A DNA stretch of 64,000 nt, taken from contig CM070628.1 in NCBI GenBank assembly GCA_036346255.1, positions 8,199,840 through 8,263,839 of the forward strand. Reading direction: 5' to 3'. The notes beneath the pieces are model-generated. The model did no database searches. It was not told where the DNA came from and worked only from the letters and a program-made list of their open reading frames with translations. Below, in pieces: positions 54,051 to 64,000 of the stretch. The DNA is from Ampelocalamus luodianensis (Eukaryota > Streptophyta > Magnoliopsida > Poales > Poaceae). Position numbers and translations under genes: made by a program. Positions within the stretch are counted from its first letter, which is position 1; every line of letters begins with the position of its first letter.

Positions 54051-54670
54051 ATGTCGTCATCATCGCCGCACGTGTCACCGTCCAGCGCCGGCGGCGGCGG
54101 AGAAGAAGTACAGGGCGTGCGGCTGCGCAAGTGGGGCAAATGGGTGTCGGAGATCCGGCTGCCCAACAGCCGCGAGCGGATATGGCTCGGCTCCTACGAC
54201 ACCCCGGAGAAGGCCGCGCGGGCCTTCGACGCGGCCTTCGTCTGCCTCCGCGGGCCCGGCTCCGAGGCCAGGCTCAACTTCCCGGACTCTCCACCCTCCG
54301 TCGACCGAACCAGCGACCGCAGGAGGTCCACACCGCCGCGGTATCGCACGCCAACCGAGCTACTGTACCCGCCGGAGCCGCAACGGAAGCTGCTGATTCC
54401 CCCGCACATGATTACGTGCCCTTGAGAAATAATGCGGTGGTGCCGCCGGTGCAAGTGACTGCCGCGAGCTTCGACTGGTCGCAGCTAATGGCGAACCCGC
54501 CGCCGCTCTTCTCGCCAACCGTGCTGGGGAACCACGCGTACTACTTGCCAATGTCGCCGACGGTGGCTTCCGTGGCGGCGGACGACATGGAGATGGAGAG
54601 AACGGCAACGGTGAAAGTAACCCTGGTCTTTGGAGCTTTGATTCTTGTGACCCGTATTTTCGACAATAAT
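54051..54670 (+). pseudogene. AP2/ERF transcription factor gene with frameshifts
   Basis: ATG 54051 opens MSSSSPHVSPSSAGGGG. The AP2/ERF DNA-binding domain follows: GVRLRKWGKWVSEIRLPNSR, ERIWLGSYDTPEKAARAFDA, ending RLNFPDSPP (about 54108-54300). The WVSEIR and WLGSY elements, which form the DNA-contacting beta sheet, are intact. The YRG element at the start reads VQG here. After RTSD the ATG frame stops at 54425. The protein-like continuation is one frame away (QEVHTAAVSHANRA, SFDWSQLMANPPPLFSPTV), and the C-terminal LWSFDSCDPYF with stop at 54668-54670 is in another frame. So at least two downstream frameshifts are present. Intronless, as usual for the family. It may be a recent pseudogene or contain sequence errors. 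A truncated 125-codon protein keeping most of the AP2 domain is still possible. Confidence 0.85.
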
Positions 54671-56223
54671 TAAGAGCAGTTGACATTGGAATCAATCAAA
54701 AGCTCAAGATTTCATAAGATCCACTGATCACGAAGATCCGTACGCCATCATACTCCTTCTCCACCTTCGATGCTCTCCTGGACCACCGACCACCTGCTAG
54801 TCTCCTTAATGGGGTTAGAATTGAAGGGCTCCAGTCTATTAGTCAGTCACTGCAATTAGCTCTAGCTGGAATTTTGCTTGTCTTCTTCGTTCTGTTACTG
54901 CTTCGGCCGTGAGATACAGAGAAAATCGTTCGGTTTCTCCCGACCAGAGGTGCGCTCGGCACCCGCTGGTTCTCAACGTGACCTGCCTGGTCTTCCCGTT
55001 GGAACTCGCCTGGAGCAGCGCTTTGCTCGCTTGGTTGTCTTCGCGGGGAAGCTGCCCCCTGGCCTTCTTGACTTCACGTGATACTCCAAGTAGAACAGCA
55101 GCGCTTCTACCTTGTTTCTTCTTTCTCCACGTGAAACAACTTCTCACTAGAGAGAACAAACTAAGAACAAAGCAACACAGAAAGAACACAATCAAGCAAT
55201 TTCTCTCGGGAGCTGCTGCTCCTCTTTTTGGTGTTTTATTTCTTCTTTAAACTCAACTCTTGCTCACATTGCTTCTTATAAAAAACTGATCAGCTAGGGC
55301 CTTATATAGGCACACTATTGATACAGTACTCGGATTCGTGTGCTATAGTACTAGTCAGGTTGCTACAGTGCTCCGCCTTCGTCTCTCCGGTGCTACGGTG
55401 CTGATACCAAAACAAGATTAACTATAACAGCTCTTATATTGTTTTCTGAACTTTTTGCAGGCATGCATGCTTAAGCTTCAGTCTTGTTCGTCCGTCATGT
55501 GCGGCAATGCTACGGCGCACACTTGCAAGCTAGGTTAATTTAGTGTACATTTTTGTTGGTTTTTTTGCTCGAGTGAGAATGTGCCTTTTTATTTTCCGAA
55601 GGCGCAGTTGTATATTATAGCTTAAACCTTAAACAATGCTAAATTAATACGGTGTATAGAAATAGTATTTCTGTTCTCTAAGTGCTACTGTAAGTTTCAG
55701 TATATTTTGTCACATTTCTTACAAAATTTGACTGATCTGTCAGTGAGTATCATCCACGGTACTTGATACAATCGTTCTCCCAAGGAGCCATGTGTTTTGA
55801 TGCAAATTGAATTATTTGTTGGGCACATGATCATCTCAATAGAGGTATATATATATATTCAGAACTCTGAATATTGGGTGTTTTGGCTGCTGGTTCTGAA
55901 AAGATCCGCGCTACGCGGATAGGAGATATTAGGTCCGCTGAGATCTCGGTTTTGGCAGTCTGCCGATGGGGATAGCTCGGAGAATGAAGAGGATGAGGCA
56001 ACGGCTGATTATGCCGATGTGCGGGCGGCAGGCTGCTCGGAGGAGGAGGCTCGATAGGTTGCCGGTTTGGTACAGGTTGCAGATCATTGCTTAGGTGCAG
56101 GTGGTGAGGCAGCGTCGTCGTCAGTCGGATTGCCGCTGTCGCCGGTGGTTGGTGGACAGAAGGAGCCGTCGTCAGGGGGATGGAAGAAGAAGCCGACGGG
56201 AACGCCTTGGCAGGGCCCTCTGC
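54671..56223. other. Region with an LTR- or promoter-like segment, no clear gene
   Basis: 54840-55310 read on the minus strand begins at GCCTATATAAGGCCC (TATA-like) and continues as a purine-rich leader with a 118-codon frame. With a TTGGTATCAGCACC sequence on the minus strand near 55400-55415, resembling an iMet-tRNA primer site, it could be part of an old Copia-type element, but no terminus was found. 55430-55830 is AT-rich without features. 55870-56220 has GC-rich frames without protein-like features. Confidence 0.4.
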
Positions 56224-56631
56224 TGTTAGAATTAATCTTGTCATTAGTATCTTTGTATTTTGATTTAGCATGCATTTAGTTGCATGTGGCTAGAATGTGC
56301 ATGTACACGAGTTATTTAGTCATTGCATGTAGTAGTGCAGGTAACTAGCAATGCATGTGTCTGCCGTACTGCAAGTGGATGCAGTTTATGCTGCATGCAT
56401 GTGTTAGTTTGTTTGTCACCGAGTTAGTAGCGTAGGAAGAGGTCAGGCCGGTATGGCCGAAGGTGACAAAGTCAAGTTGTACTTCGTGCATTCAGTTTGA
56501 GGAGAATAACAAGGAGAAAAAACTGTAGAACGCCACAAGTTAGCGTCACCTCTCGTGCGTGTGTTCTTGTTTCCCAGGTGTTTGCGTGCGTGACTCGTGA
56601 TGAGCGAGTTCTCTATGGGCTAATTCCAACA
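56224..56631 (+). repeat. LTR 1 of the non-autonomous Copia-like element
   Basis: 408 bp, TG...CA ends. The T/G-rich U3 contains repeated GCATGCAT/TGCATG words. Confidence 0.8.
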
Positions 56632-57480
56632 TTTGGTAACAGAGCGTGGTGCGAGGAGAAGATGCCTGGTGATGACTCGCGATCAATGTGATGGCGTGCG
56701 CAGCGGCGCGCATCGGGCGGAGGTGCACGCGTGCCGGTGACGAGCCGGCTGCAGCACCATGCACTCAAGAGCACGACGGTGAAGGTCCGTGCGGCCATGG
56801 CGAGGCCAACGTGGTGTGCTAGAATCACACGTGATGTGTGCACCGGCGGCGGCGACGTGATCACCGTGGAGTCAGCCGACGACGGCAGTCTCCACCGGAG
56901 GTGGAGGCCGGCAGCGGCAAGGTGAGGCGGTGCGAAGCCGCCGGGAAACGAGTCGGCATGATGCCAACAAACAGCGATGGTTGGATACCGTCGTGGTAAG
57001 AAGAATCGAGGTCGGAGTCGCTCAGTGAGTCATATCACCAGCGACAAAGTTGTGGCGGCAAAGAGGTAGTGGTGAAGAGTGGAGGCGACATATCTCCCAA
57101 ATACACGCTACCAAGGGCGTCATCGTCAACGGCAAGGAAAGATGGGCGAATGTATTGTCCATCTCGGCGAGCGATCTGTAATGTCCCTCAAGTGTGATCA
57201 TGTGGCGAGGGCAATTGTACTGCCCCTCAAGGTGGTGTGCACCACGTGGTAGAGAAGCGGCGGCGAGCATGAATTTGACGACACATAAAGGGAACTCGTG
57301 TTGCTAACCCATGTCGAGTGAGAAGGTGGAACTTCTTGGAGATAAATGTTGAAAACTGTTAATGGCGCGTGTGTCGCGCAAGAAGATGCCACTGTGTGCG
57401 GCAAGAGGAGGCTACTATGCGGCAAGATGGTGTGGGTGATCCGCATCAGTGAGTCGACATGACAAGATTAAAGAGGTGAA

Positions 57481-57579
57481 TGTTAGAATTAATCTGATCA
57501 TTCGTATCTTTGTATTTTGATTTGGCATGCATTTAGTTGCATGTGGCTAGAAAGTACATGTGCACGAGTTATCTAGTCG
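57481..57579 (+). repeat. LTR 2 of the same element, truncated
   Basis: Starts TGTTAGAATTAATCTG. Identity with LTR 1 ends at CTAGTC, where the LINE begins. Confidence 0.8.
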
Positions 57580-59432
57580 TAGCTGACATGTTGGCTGTTC
57601 TAATCAATAGAGCCAAAGCAGATGGGCAAATTACAGCGATAGTACCACATCTCATTGATGGTGGACTCTCTATCCTCTGATATCTTGATGATACGGTTCT
57701 CTTTATGGAACATGATCTAGAGAAAGCTCGAAACTTGAAGTTATTACTTTATGCTTTTGAGCAACTATCGAGACTAAAATTAATTTCTATAAAAGTGAAT
57801 TATCTTTGCTTTGGCAAAGCTAGAGATTTTGAGCAAGAATATACAAAGTTATTTGGTTGCTCCACAGGTGAATTTCAATTCGGTACTTGGGTATCCCTAT
57901 ACATTATAGGAAGCTAAGAAATGCCGATTGGAAAGAAGTGGTGGAAAAGATTTGAGAAGCGACTCGAGTAGTTGGAAAGGAAACTTGTATCCATAGGAGG
58001 GCGATTCACTCGATTAACTCGAGTGCTTAGCGACCTCCCAATGTACATGATGTCTTTCTTTGTGATTCCGAGAGGGGTACTAAAAAAACTCAACTACTTT
58101 CACTCTAGGTTCTTCTGGCAGAGTGATGGTCAAAAAAAGAAGTACCGTTTGGCTAAATAGAACATAGTGTGCCCTCCTAAAGACCAAGGGGGTTTAGGAA
58201 TTCATGATCTGGATATTAAAAACATAGCCTTACTTAGCAAGTGGCTATTTAGGTTGCTTACTATAGATGGAGTTTGGCAGCAGCTAATACAAAATAAGTA
58301 TTTGGGCTCCCAGCCTCTTTCACAGGTTCAGTGGAAGGCCGAGGATTCACATTTTTGGGCAAGTCTAATGAAGGTGAAATGAGATTTCTTCCGTTTTGGA
58401 TCCTTCATAATCAAAGATGGTTCCCAAATTAGGTTCTGGGAAGACAGATGGTTGGGAAATGCGACCCTGCGGGAACAGTACCCTGGCCTTTACAATATTG
58501 TTAGTTATAAGCAGGTATCTGTCGCAGAAGTCTTTCAAACTGGCTCTCCAAATTTTTCATGGAGAAGGGATCTAAGTGGTTCAAAACTAGTGGCATGGAA
58601 TAACTTATTACCACACATCGCTATTATAGAACTTATTCAGGAGCAGGATGAGTTTCGATGGAATTTGTCCTCTAATGGGCAATTCACTGCGAAGTCTCAT
58701 TACCTAGCACTAGTTCATAGTGATGTCCCTAATATAAACAAACAACTCTGGAAACTAACGGTACCACTGAAGGTTAAGGTTTTCCTTTGGTATCTCCGCC
58801 GTGGAGTGGTGCTAACCAAGGATAATATAGCAAAACACAATTGGCAAGGCAATAAAGATTGTTGTTTTTGTCAATGTAAGGAGACAATTAAACACCTCTT
58901 CTTTGAATGCCATTTTGCCCGCTTAGTTTGGACTATCATACATGTGGCAAGTGGGATTAGACCTCCTCATCATGTTTTCTGGTTAGCTTACGGGAGTCTA
59001 GAAGGATTTACAACTATATGTCCTGTTAGGGGTGGCTGCTACTTGTTGGTCGCTTTGGTTGTGCAGGAATGATATGGTTTTTGATAGAAAAGTTATTTCT
59101 TCTCCTTTGCAGGTGATTTTTATTTAATTATCCATTGGCTGCACATCTGGGTTATACTACAGAAGCCGGGTTCGCGGGATTTGGTTATTGCGGGGTGTTT
59201 ACACTTGGAGCACGTGGTCAGAGAGTGTTTTACCCAGGGACATGGGTGGCGATCTAGTCTCAGGATTGATGGTCCTTGATTCTTTATGTACTTCTTTTGC
59301 TTTTAATTTGTGGGTGTCGTGTGTGTTTTGGCTATGTGCATCCTAGTTATGTAGAGGTCGGGAGTGATCTCAGTGCGGTTGTATCACCTTGATGTAATTG
59401 AATGAGTTCAATAAAAGCTTCCATTATAAAAT
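57580..59432 (+). mobile_element. 5'-truncated plant L1-type LINE
   Basis: RT pieces: ADMLAVLINRAKADGQITAI, then LDDTVLFMEHDLEKARNLKL with the catalytic YLDDT box (the tyrosine follows an in-frame stop region at 57678). The thumb region is LSDLPMYMMSFFVIPRGVLK. QGGLGIHDLDIKNIALLSKW, the C-terminal reading from 58452 (WEDRWLGNATLREQYPGLYN, WKLTVPLKVKVFLWYLRRGV) and the zf-RVT finger DCCFCQCKETIKHLFFECHF complete it. The 3' end has TTCAATAAAAGC and an A-rich tail (to 59432). The endonuclease and first ORF are missing: typical 5' truncation. Several stops, so inactive. Confidence 0.9.
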
Positions 59433-59507
59433 AAGTTTTGAAATTTTCAACTAACGGTCATTCTAACTAGGTCACGACCTACAGTCGATATGGCTCTGAT
59501 ACCAATT
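59433..59507 (-). other. Gypsy leader remnant with primer binding site
   Basis: On the minus strand the LTR end TTCTGACA is followed by AAT and TGGTATCAGAGCC (59492-59504), a perfect initiator-Met tRNA primer site. About 60 bp of leader remain, then the LINE tail. So the retroelement interior on this side was removed or displaced. Confidence 0.8.
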
Positions 59508-62500
59508 TGTCAGAACCCGGGATTACCATCCCAGATCCTCTGTGCATTTCTGAACTAGTCCCATGATCAGTCGCTAGTTCACATAGTAAACAAATATGGT
59601 AACAAATTCATATCACAACTTTATTAATAATCAACGAGTTTATTACAAAAGAGGCACAAGCCAACAATAAAGAACACAATGGAAGGCGAAGAAGTAGTAG
59701 AGTCGGCAATCTTCCATGTGCAATCGACGGGGTAGCGGCCTAGTCGTCGAGATCCACACGGGTAGCAAAGTCCTTCTCCTCTGAAATTTGTTTGCATAAA
59801 GCAAGTATGAGCACAACTACAGTGCTCGCAAGTTACACCGTCATGTAAGAGAATGACATGCATATATGGATGTAACAAAGGATGGCTTATTGGTTTATTT
59901 GCATAAGCGGCATTTCCTTTAAATACGGTACTAAGTTCCAAAGCGTTATTTTATAACTAAAATTCTTTTATAAATTCTCAATTTTATAGTCGGATAACAT
60001 TCACACATGAATGGTGAAGGATACCCTCCTATCACATGGCTTCTGCCCAATTCCCATTTGGATAAACCGGTTTTAAAGAAGTCTTTTGAGACAAAACCAA
60101 AGTCTAACTTTGAGTAGTTACGCTAGCATGTCCATGACCGTGGACACGGCTATTCGAATAGTTTTACACTCTGCAGAGGTTGTACAACTTTACCCACAAG
60201 AGATAATCAACTTTCAATGTCCGTCGACACACTCCGAAGGTGTGCGACTAAGTGATTATCACGAGGCCTTTACAATGTTACGTCTTAATGTATTTATGCC
60301 CGCTAAGGTTTCGCTACCATTGGACTAGCCATCCTCGGAAGCCCCTCTTGCGCGGATGGGTCTCTTGTCGACAAACACCCATACCAACAACATAGCACAA
60401 ATGACACTAAGACATCACAAATTATTTAGCCAAGTCCCGCCACACGGGACATATGGTGGTACGGTGGCGTAGCATCATGCGCTCGAGACCGGTCCTTAAG
60501 CGACTTGGGCGACTTTCCATAAAACCCACAGGCCTTAACCTAACAGATTAAGCGGTGCATAAACTGCACCCACCAATCATCCATTTCGCCCAAGTCCAAA
60601 CCCGTTTTATTTTATTTTCAAGTCATTTGTAAAACTCCCATGACACACCAATGCCAAGGTATAATTTAAACAATAATTGATTGTTGGTGAAATTCCCCAA
60701 ATCAGACAAGTTTGGTCTATAAGCATGGCTAAGCAATACGTTTAAATGATCCTAGTTCATACTATCGTATCAACCAAGTTTTATCTAGGGTGTCAATGTG
60801 TTTGATTCAATATCAACGTTGGTCATACAAAGGATTTAGGTATAGCTATGAATTGAAAAACAGGAATTTATATTACTGAATATAAATAAGCATGCAGTAA
60901 TAATTTAAAAACAGAATATAAATAATTTAAAATAATAGGATCAATATGATCAAGGGTATAACTTGCCTTGCTTGATTACTCGTTGTTCTTAAGCGGCGTC
61001 GAAATCCGATCGTCAAAGTCGTCGAAATCGATCTGTAAAACGAGCTAAATTCAAATAACACTCAAATAAAATCCAAATAAAATCCAAGATAAATACTAGG
61101 AGGAAGGTATCGACTTTATATGAATTTAGGAAGTTGAATCGACGGAATCGGAGTTTGTATGAAGGAGAACGAACACCCGGAAGGTTGATTATCACAAGAA
61201 AAGATGAAATTCCGAATTTCAGAATTTAAGGAATTATTTTTCTGAAGGAAATCCCTTTATTGTGTTAGCATGATGTCTGCAGGTGGGAAAATGAATTTTC
61301 GGTCGAATTTATTTTGTAAAGAAAAATGGTTGGAGTCAATGACATGTGGGCTCGGGTCCATGAAAATGGGGTTTGGTCCACGGTGGACCGGCCCAAGGAA
61401 TAGTACCAGCCACGCAAGCGCACACATAGGCTGCCACGTGGGCTTGGGGCGGTGAGGTGGCCGTGACATGGCAGTTACGAATTATTGCGAAATTCAAAAT
61501 TTTGTTTGAATAGAAAGGTAGATAATATTGAAAGGAATATGTAGGTAAAAGGGTTCGAGTAATTACCCAACGGATGAAGAGATCAGGCTCGACGAAGTTC
61601 TCATCGGACTTAGGGAAGAAGATGTGGCCGGTGATAATGAACCAAATGGTTCTCATGGCAAATAATCATGTGTCTGAAGTATGAAACTATTCTATGTGCT
61701 CTAGTCCCTCTCAATCGTGGCGCCGTCAACGATCACCTCAAAACAACAAAGAAGCAAGGGTGAGTCCATGACTCAGTAAATACATCAATATACAACGAGC
61801 AATGATAAATCAACAGTATTCAATAACTTTATTGTCATCACATATCCTTCTATTCATATTCTCATGCCATCCTCTTCTCTTTGTTTTCACACACATTCAT
61901 CTCATATCTCAATGCAACCCTACTCTACATGTCCACATGCACTTCTTTCGCGTATACTGGTATAGCACGAGTGAACGTTCACGACAACGTTCACTCTCAA
62001 GCCCGCTCATCAAGGATCAGGGACCTCCTCCACTCCCGTGGAGTTGTGATCAATCGTGATCACCTGCTCATATGCAAAGATGCCTATGAATGCAAAAAAA
62101 AAAATACATAATTTCATCATATTCAACAATATCCAACTTTTCTCATATCCAGCATCATGACATATTCATAACCATTCCATTGCTTGCAGTTAAATAAAAA
62201 TAAAAGCACAACAATAATGGTAATGGAACATAAAGAAATACAGTGATCAATCATTGATAGCTGTCTACCATGCACTTGCCTTTACTAGTTGCGATGCACG
62301 GTCTGGCTAGAAGATGGTAACAAGCACGACGTCTCTCCTACAATAAATACTCAAATTTTAATACAAGCTACAACATCACAATTACAATAATTAATTGACA
62401 TCACTTCCACATGTCCCCCAAATCCACATCGCTCCTACACGTCCCCCAAATCCACATCACTCCCCCAATACCGAACAGTCACCCCTTGCTATCCTAGTAC

Positions 62501-63624
62501 TAAAAAAAGGCGTAACTTTTGACTCACAAGTCCGATCATGGCAAACCACCCTATTCTGGAATCTACAAAAAATTCTCCACATATACTTAGATACCATGAC
62601 TTCTAATTAAATCATCTAACCCCTCGTTTTTATTCCATAATACCGATCTGTCATCTTCTGGACAGCGTGCCTTACTAGAAACATAACTTGAAAAATTACT
62701 CGTCCACTCGACATGATTAAATACTCTATGGAAAGATACCGAAATTATCTATAATTAACTAATAGATGATATTCCCAAAATTCGCCATTAAGGTACCCGA
62801 ATAAATCGTACAACAGAACATCAGACTAAACTAAACTACTATCGATTTCTCCCCGACTAGGAACATGCTAATAAAACATGCAGCACTAACTAGCTCCTCT
62901 CTATATTTTACTGTTCCAAAGAGAAGCGTACATATAAACATGTTACGGCCAAAATAGTTAACTACTAAATTGATGCATGCGTACTAGGTATTTCTAGTAC
63001 TAGCAGCGAAATTAGTCTCTCTTACCTACTATCCCATTAAACGCATGCGTGCTGCACCTTTAACTAAATATGGTAGCACCCAATAACTAGTCAAGCAATA
63101 GCACCACTAACTAGTAACTACTAACGCAGCATTAAATCTAGCCACGCAACAACAGCCAAAAATGCACCTCCCGTTTCTAGTCGTAGCAGTACGTACCTGG
63201 GAATTAATGGCGACAACACAAACGCATGCATATGGACAAACCAATCACATACACGCACGGGCAGCAGCAAGGAAATCACACGGCGGCCGTGCGCTGCAGG
63301 CAGGTGGCGGCCACGCGTGGCAGGCGCGTTCACGTGACCGGCTTCACGCGGGCAGGACGCTAGGCGCGAGGCGGCGGCTACCACGCGCAGGAGCAGCAGC
63401 AGAGAAAAATGCAGCGCAGAAAGAAAGCGATGGCCACTGGCGGCGCACGAAACAAAACAGAGGAATAAAACTGCTAGGGTTTTCTGGAACCAACTTTCCC
63501 GACGATCCTTTTATCTCGACTTAGACTCTAACTCCTCCTTAAAAACTCCAAAATATCCTATTTTCACGTATCCCCTTTCGTCTAATTACACGTAGACCCT
63601 TAAAGTTAATTTCGGGATATTACA
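59508..63624 (-). repeat. Gypsy LTR, minus orientation, ~4.1 kb
   Basis: Plus-strand limits TGTCAGAACCCGGG and CGGGATATTACA (minus-strand TGTAATATCCCG ... CTGACA). Its 3' part is closely related to 36400-36980. It carries the shared hairpin motif at 60130-60202. It has a PBS on its left and a PPT plus pol end on its right. A GC-rich segment (63120-63530) and CACATC-rich sequence (62390-62470) have no recognisable genes. Confidence 0.82.
60130..60202 (-). promoter_or_regulatory. Shared LTR hairpin motif, copy in 59508-63624
   Basis: On the minus strand: CTTGTGGGTAAAGTTGTACAA-type start, CTCTGCAGAG, CTATTCGAATAG, CCGTGTCCACGG. All three palindromes are intact. Confidence 0.6.
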
Positions 63625-64000
63625 TTCTACCCCCTTAACTGAATTCGACCCCGAATTCTACTCGCCGTTCTACTCAAAGAACAACCACACTAAAATAAAA
63701 CAACAAATCACATGTACCCGACGTGAACAACTCCGAATATTGCTTGCACATGCGAGACTCTAACTCCCAAGTCACCTCTCTCTCGGTCTGATGTGTCTAC
63801 AGCACCTTGACGTATACCAACGTCTTGTGTCTCAGCACTCGCTCCGACCTCTCTAGAATACGCACCGGACACGACTCAATTGTGAGGTCTTGCTCAATAG
63901 TCAGCGGCTCCAATGAAATCTCATGCTCTGGGTCTCTCAAAAACTTTCTCAGTATCGAGACGTGAAACACATTGTGAACCCCATGAATGGACTCAGGAAG
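63625..64000 (-). pseudogene. pol: Gypsy pol C-terminus (chromodomain-type), cut by the window edge
   Basis: 63625-63640 is the PPT (TTAAGGGGGTAGAA on the minus strand). Beyond it the minus-strand reading gives IHGVHNVFHVSILRKFLRDP, HEISLEPLTIEQDLTIESCP, VRILERSERVLRHKTLVYVK. It then meets a TAG, with REVTWELESRMCKQYSELF after it. This is the standard end of chromovirus pol (HNVFHVS ... VxILDxxE ... ATWE). The rest lies outside the window. The in-frame stop falls inside the chromodomain-like module. Confidence 0.88.

Larger units (their letters stand above)
56224..57579 (+). mobile_element. Short non-autonomous Copia-like LTR element, cut by a LINE
   Basis: LTR 1 is 56224-56631 (TGTTAGAATTAATC ... 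TAATTCCAACA, 408 bp). PBS TGGTAACAGAGC is at 56634, a one-base variant of the Copia iMet site. The internal region is only ~850 bp, without gag or pol motifs (a GC-rich open stretch 56700-56930 starts TGGCGTGCGCAGCGGCG). PPT AAAGAGGTGAA precedes LTR 2 at 57481, which matches LTR 1 for ~98 bp and is then truncated at 57579 by LINE sequence. The short, non-coding interior suggests a LARD/TRIM-like derivative that needs enzymes from another Copia. Confidence 0.8.

Noticed and set aside
55400..55415. Minus-strand TTGGTATCAGCACC as a Copia primer site
   Set aside because: No LTR end with CA lies next to it and no paired LTR was found, so only mentioned as a possibility.
63121..63524. GC-rich frames on both strands, up to 120 codons
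   Set aside because: They fall inside the LTR 59508-63624, overlap each other on opposite strands, and show no recognisable domain.

Overview
The window looks like nuclear DNA of a grass (Poaceae, rice-like). Evidence: nested LTR retrotransposons with pol domains of plant Copia, Tat-type Gypsy and chromodomain Gypsy lineages; Tourist-, Stowaway- and hAT-type MITEs; a plant L1-type LINE; an AP2/ERF gene; and host genes with very CT/GC-rich 5' ends. No prokaryotic features, tRNA, rRNA or CRISPR array were seen. Nearly every coding region carries stops, frameshifts or insertions, so this is mainly an evolutionary record of a transposon-rich segment. || 1-9003: a host gene with a tandemly duplicated CT-rich leader (531-1905) and an exon coding for a hydrophilic, probably coiled-coil protein (2056-2338) is split by a Copia element (2339-8589, target duplication AGAAC). 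The Copia begins with an inverted LTR joined head-to-head to its 5' LTR, and carries a solo Tat LTR (7480-8179, target duplication GTATT). The gene's next exons follow at 8590. || 9004-22900: a Tat/RIRE2-like Gypsy on the minus strand (9004-20426) with gag, protease, RT, RNase H and integrase, plus a plus-strand multi-exon gene with its own TATA box (9391-12386). It is followed by second copies of the Copia tail, Copia LTR and host exons. The layout is best explained by a ~12.25-kb tandem duplication whose left Tat copy later collapsed to the solo LTR. || 22560-30120: a host segment flanked by direct repeats of a 3' UTR plus promoter. It holds two candidate exons (24136-24398) and the C-terminal half of a LACTB2-like metallo-beta-lactamase gene (26697-28694), whose last exon carries a 749-bp hAT-type insertion with a perfect 8-bp target duplication. 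Nested Tourist-like MITEs (29262-29833) split the second promoter copy. || 30747-49809: a mosaic of a chromodomain Gypsy. Its LTR (outer family) contains a ~36-39-bp minisatellite and has received LTRs of a second Gypsy family (33377-36980, 37805-42255). A decayed gag-pol runs 42828-46749, with a ~3-kb 3' LTR (46762-49809). || 49810-64000: a decayed TTF-type hAT transposase (minus), small foldback and Stowaway-like elements, an ERF transcription factor gene with several frameshifts (54051-54670), a short non-autonomous Copia-like element (56224-57579) cut by a 5'-truncated LINE (57580-59432), and a minus-strand Gypsy LTR (59508-63624) with a PBS on one side and PPT plus pol on the other. || Cross-cutting: four LTRs share a ~70-bp motif of three consecutive short palindromes, and three host promoter-like segments share repeated GTCCGATC/GTCGGATC octamers.
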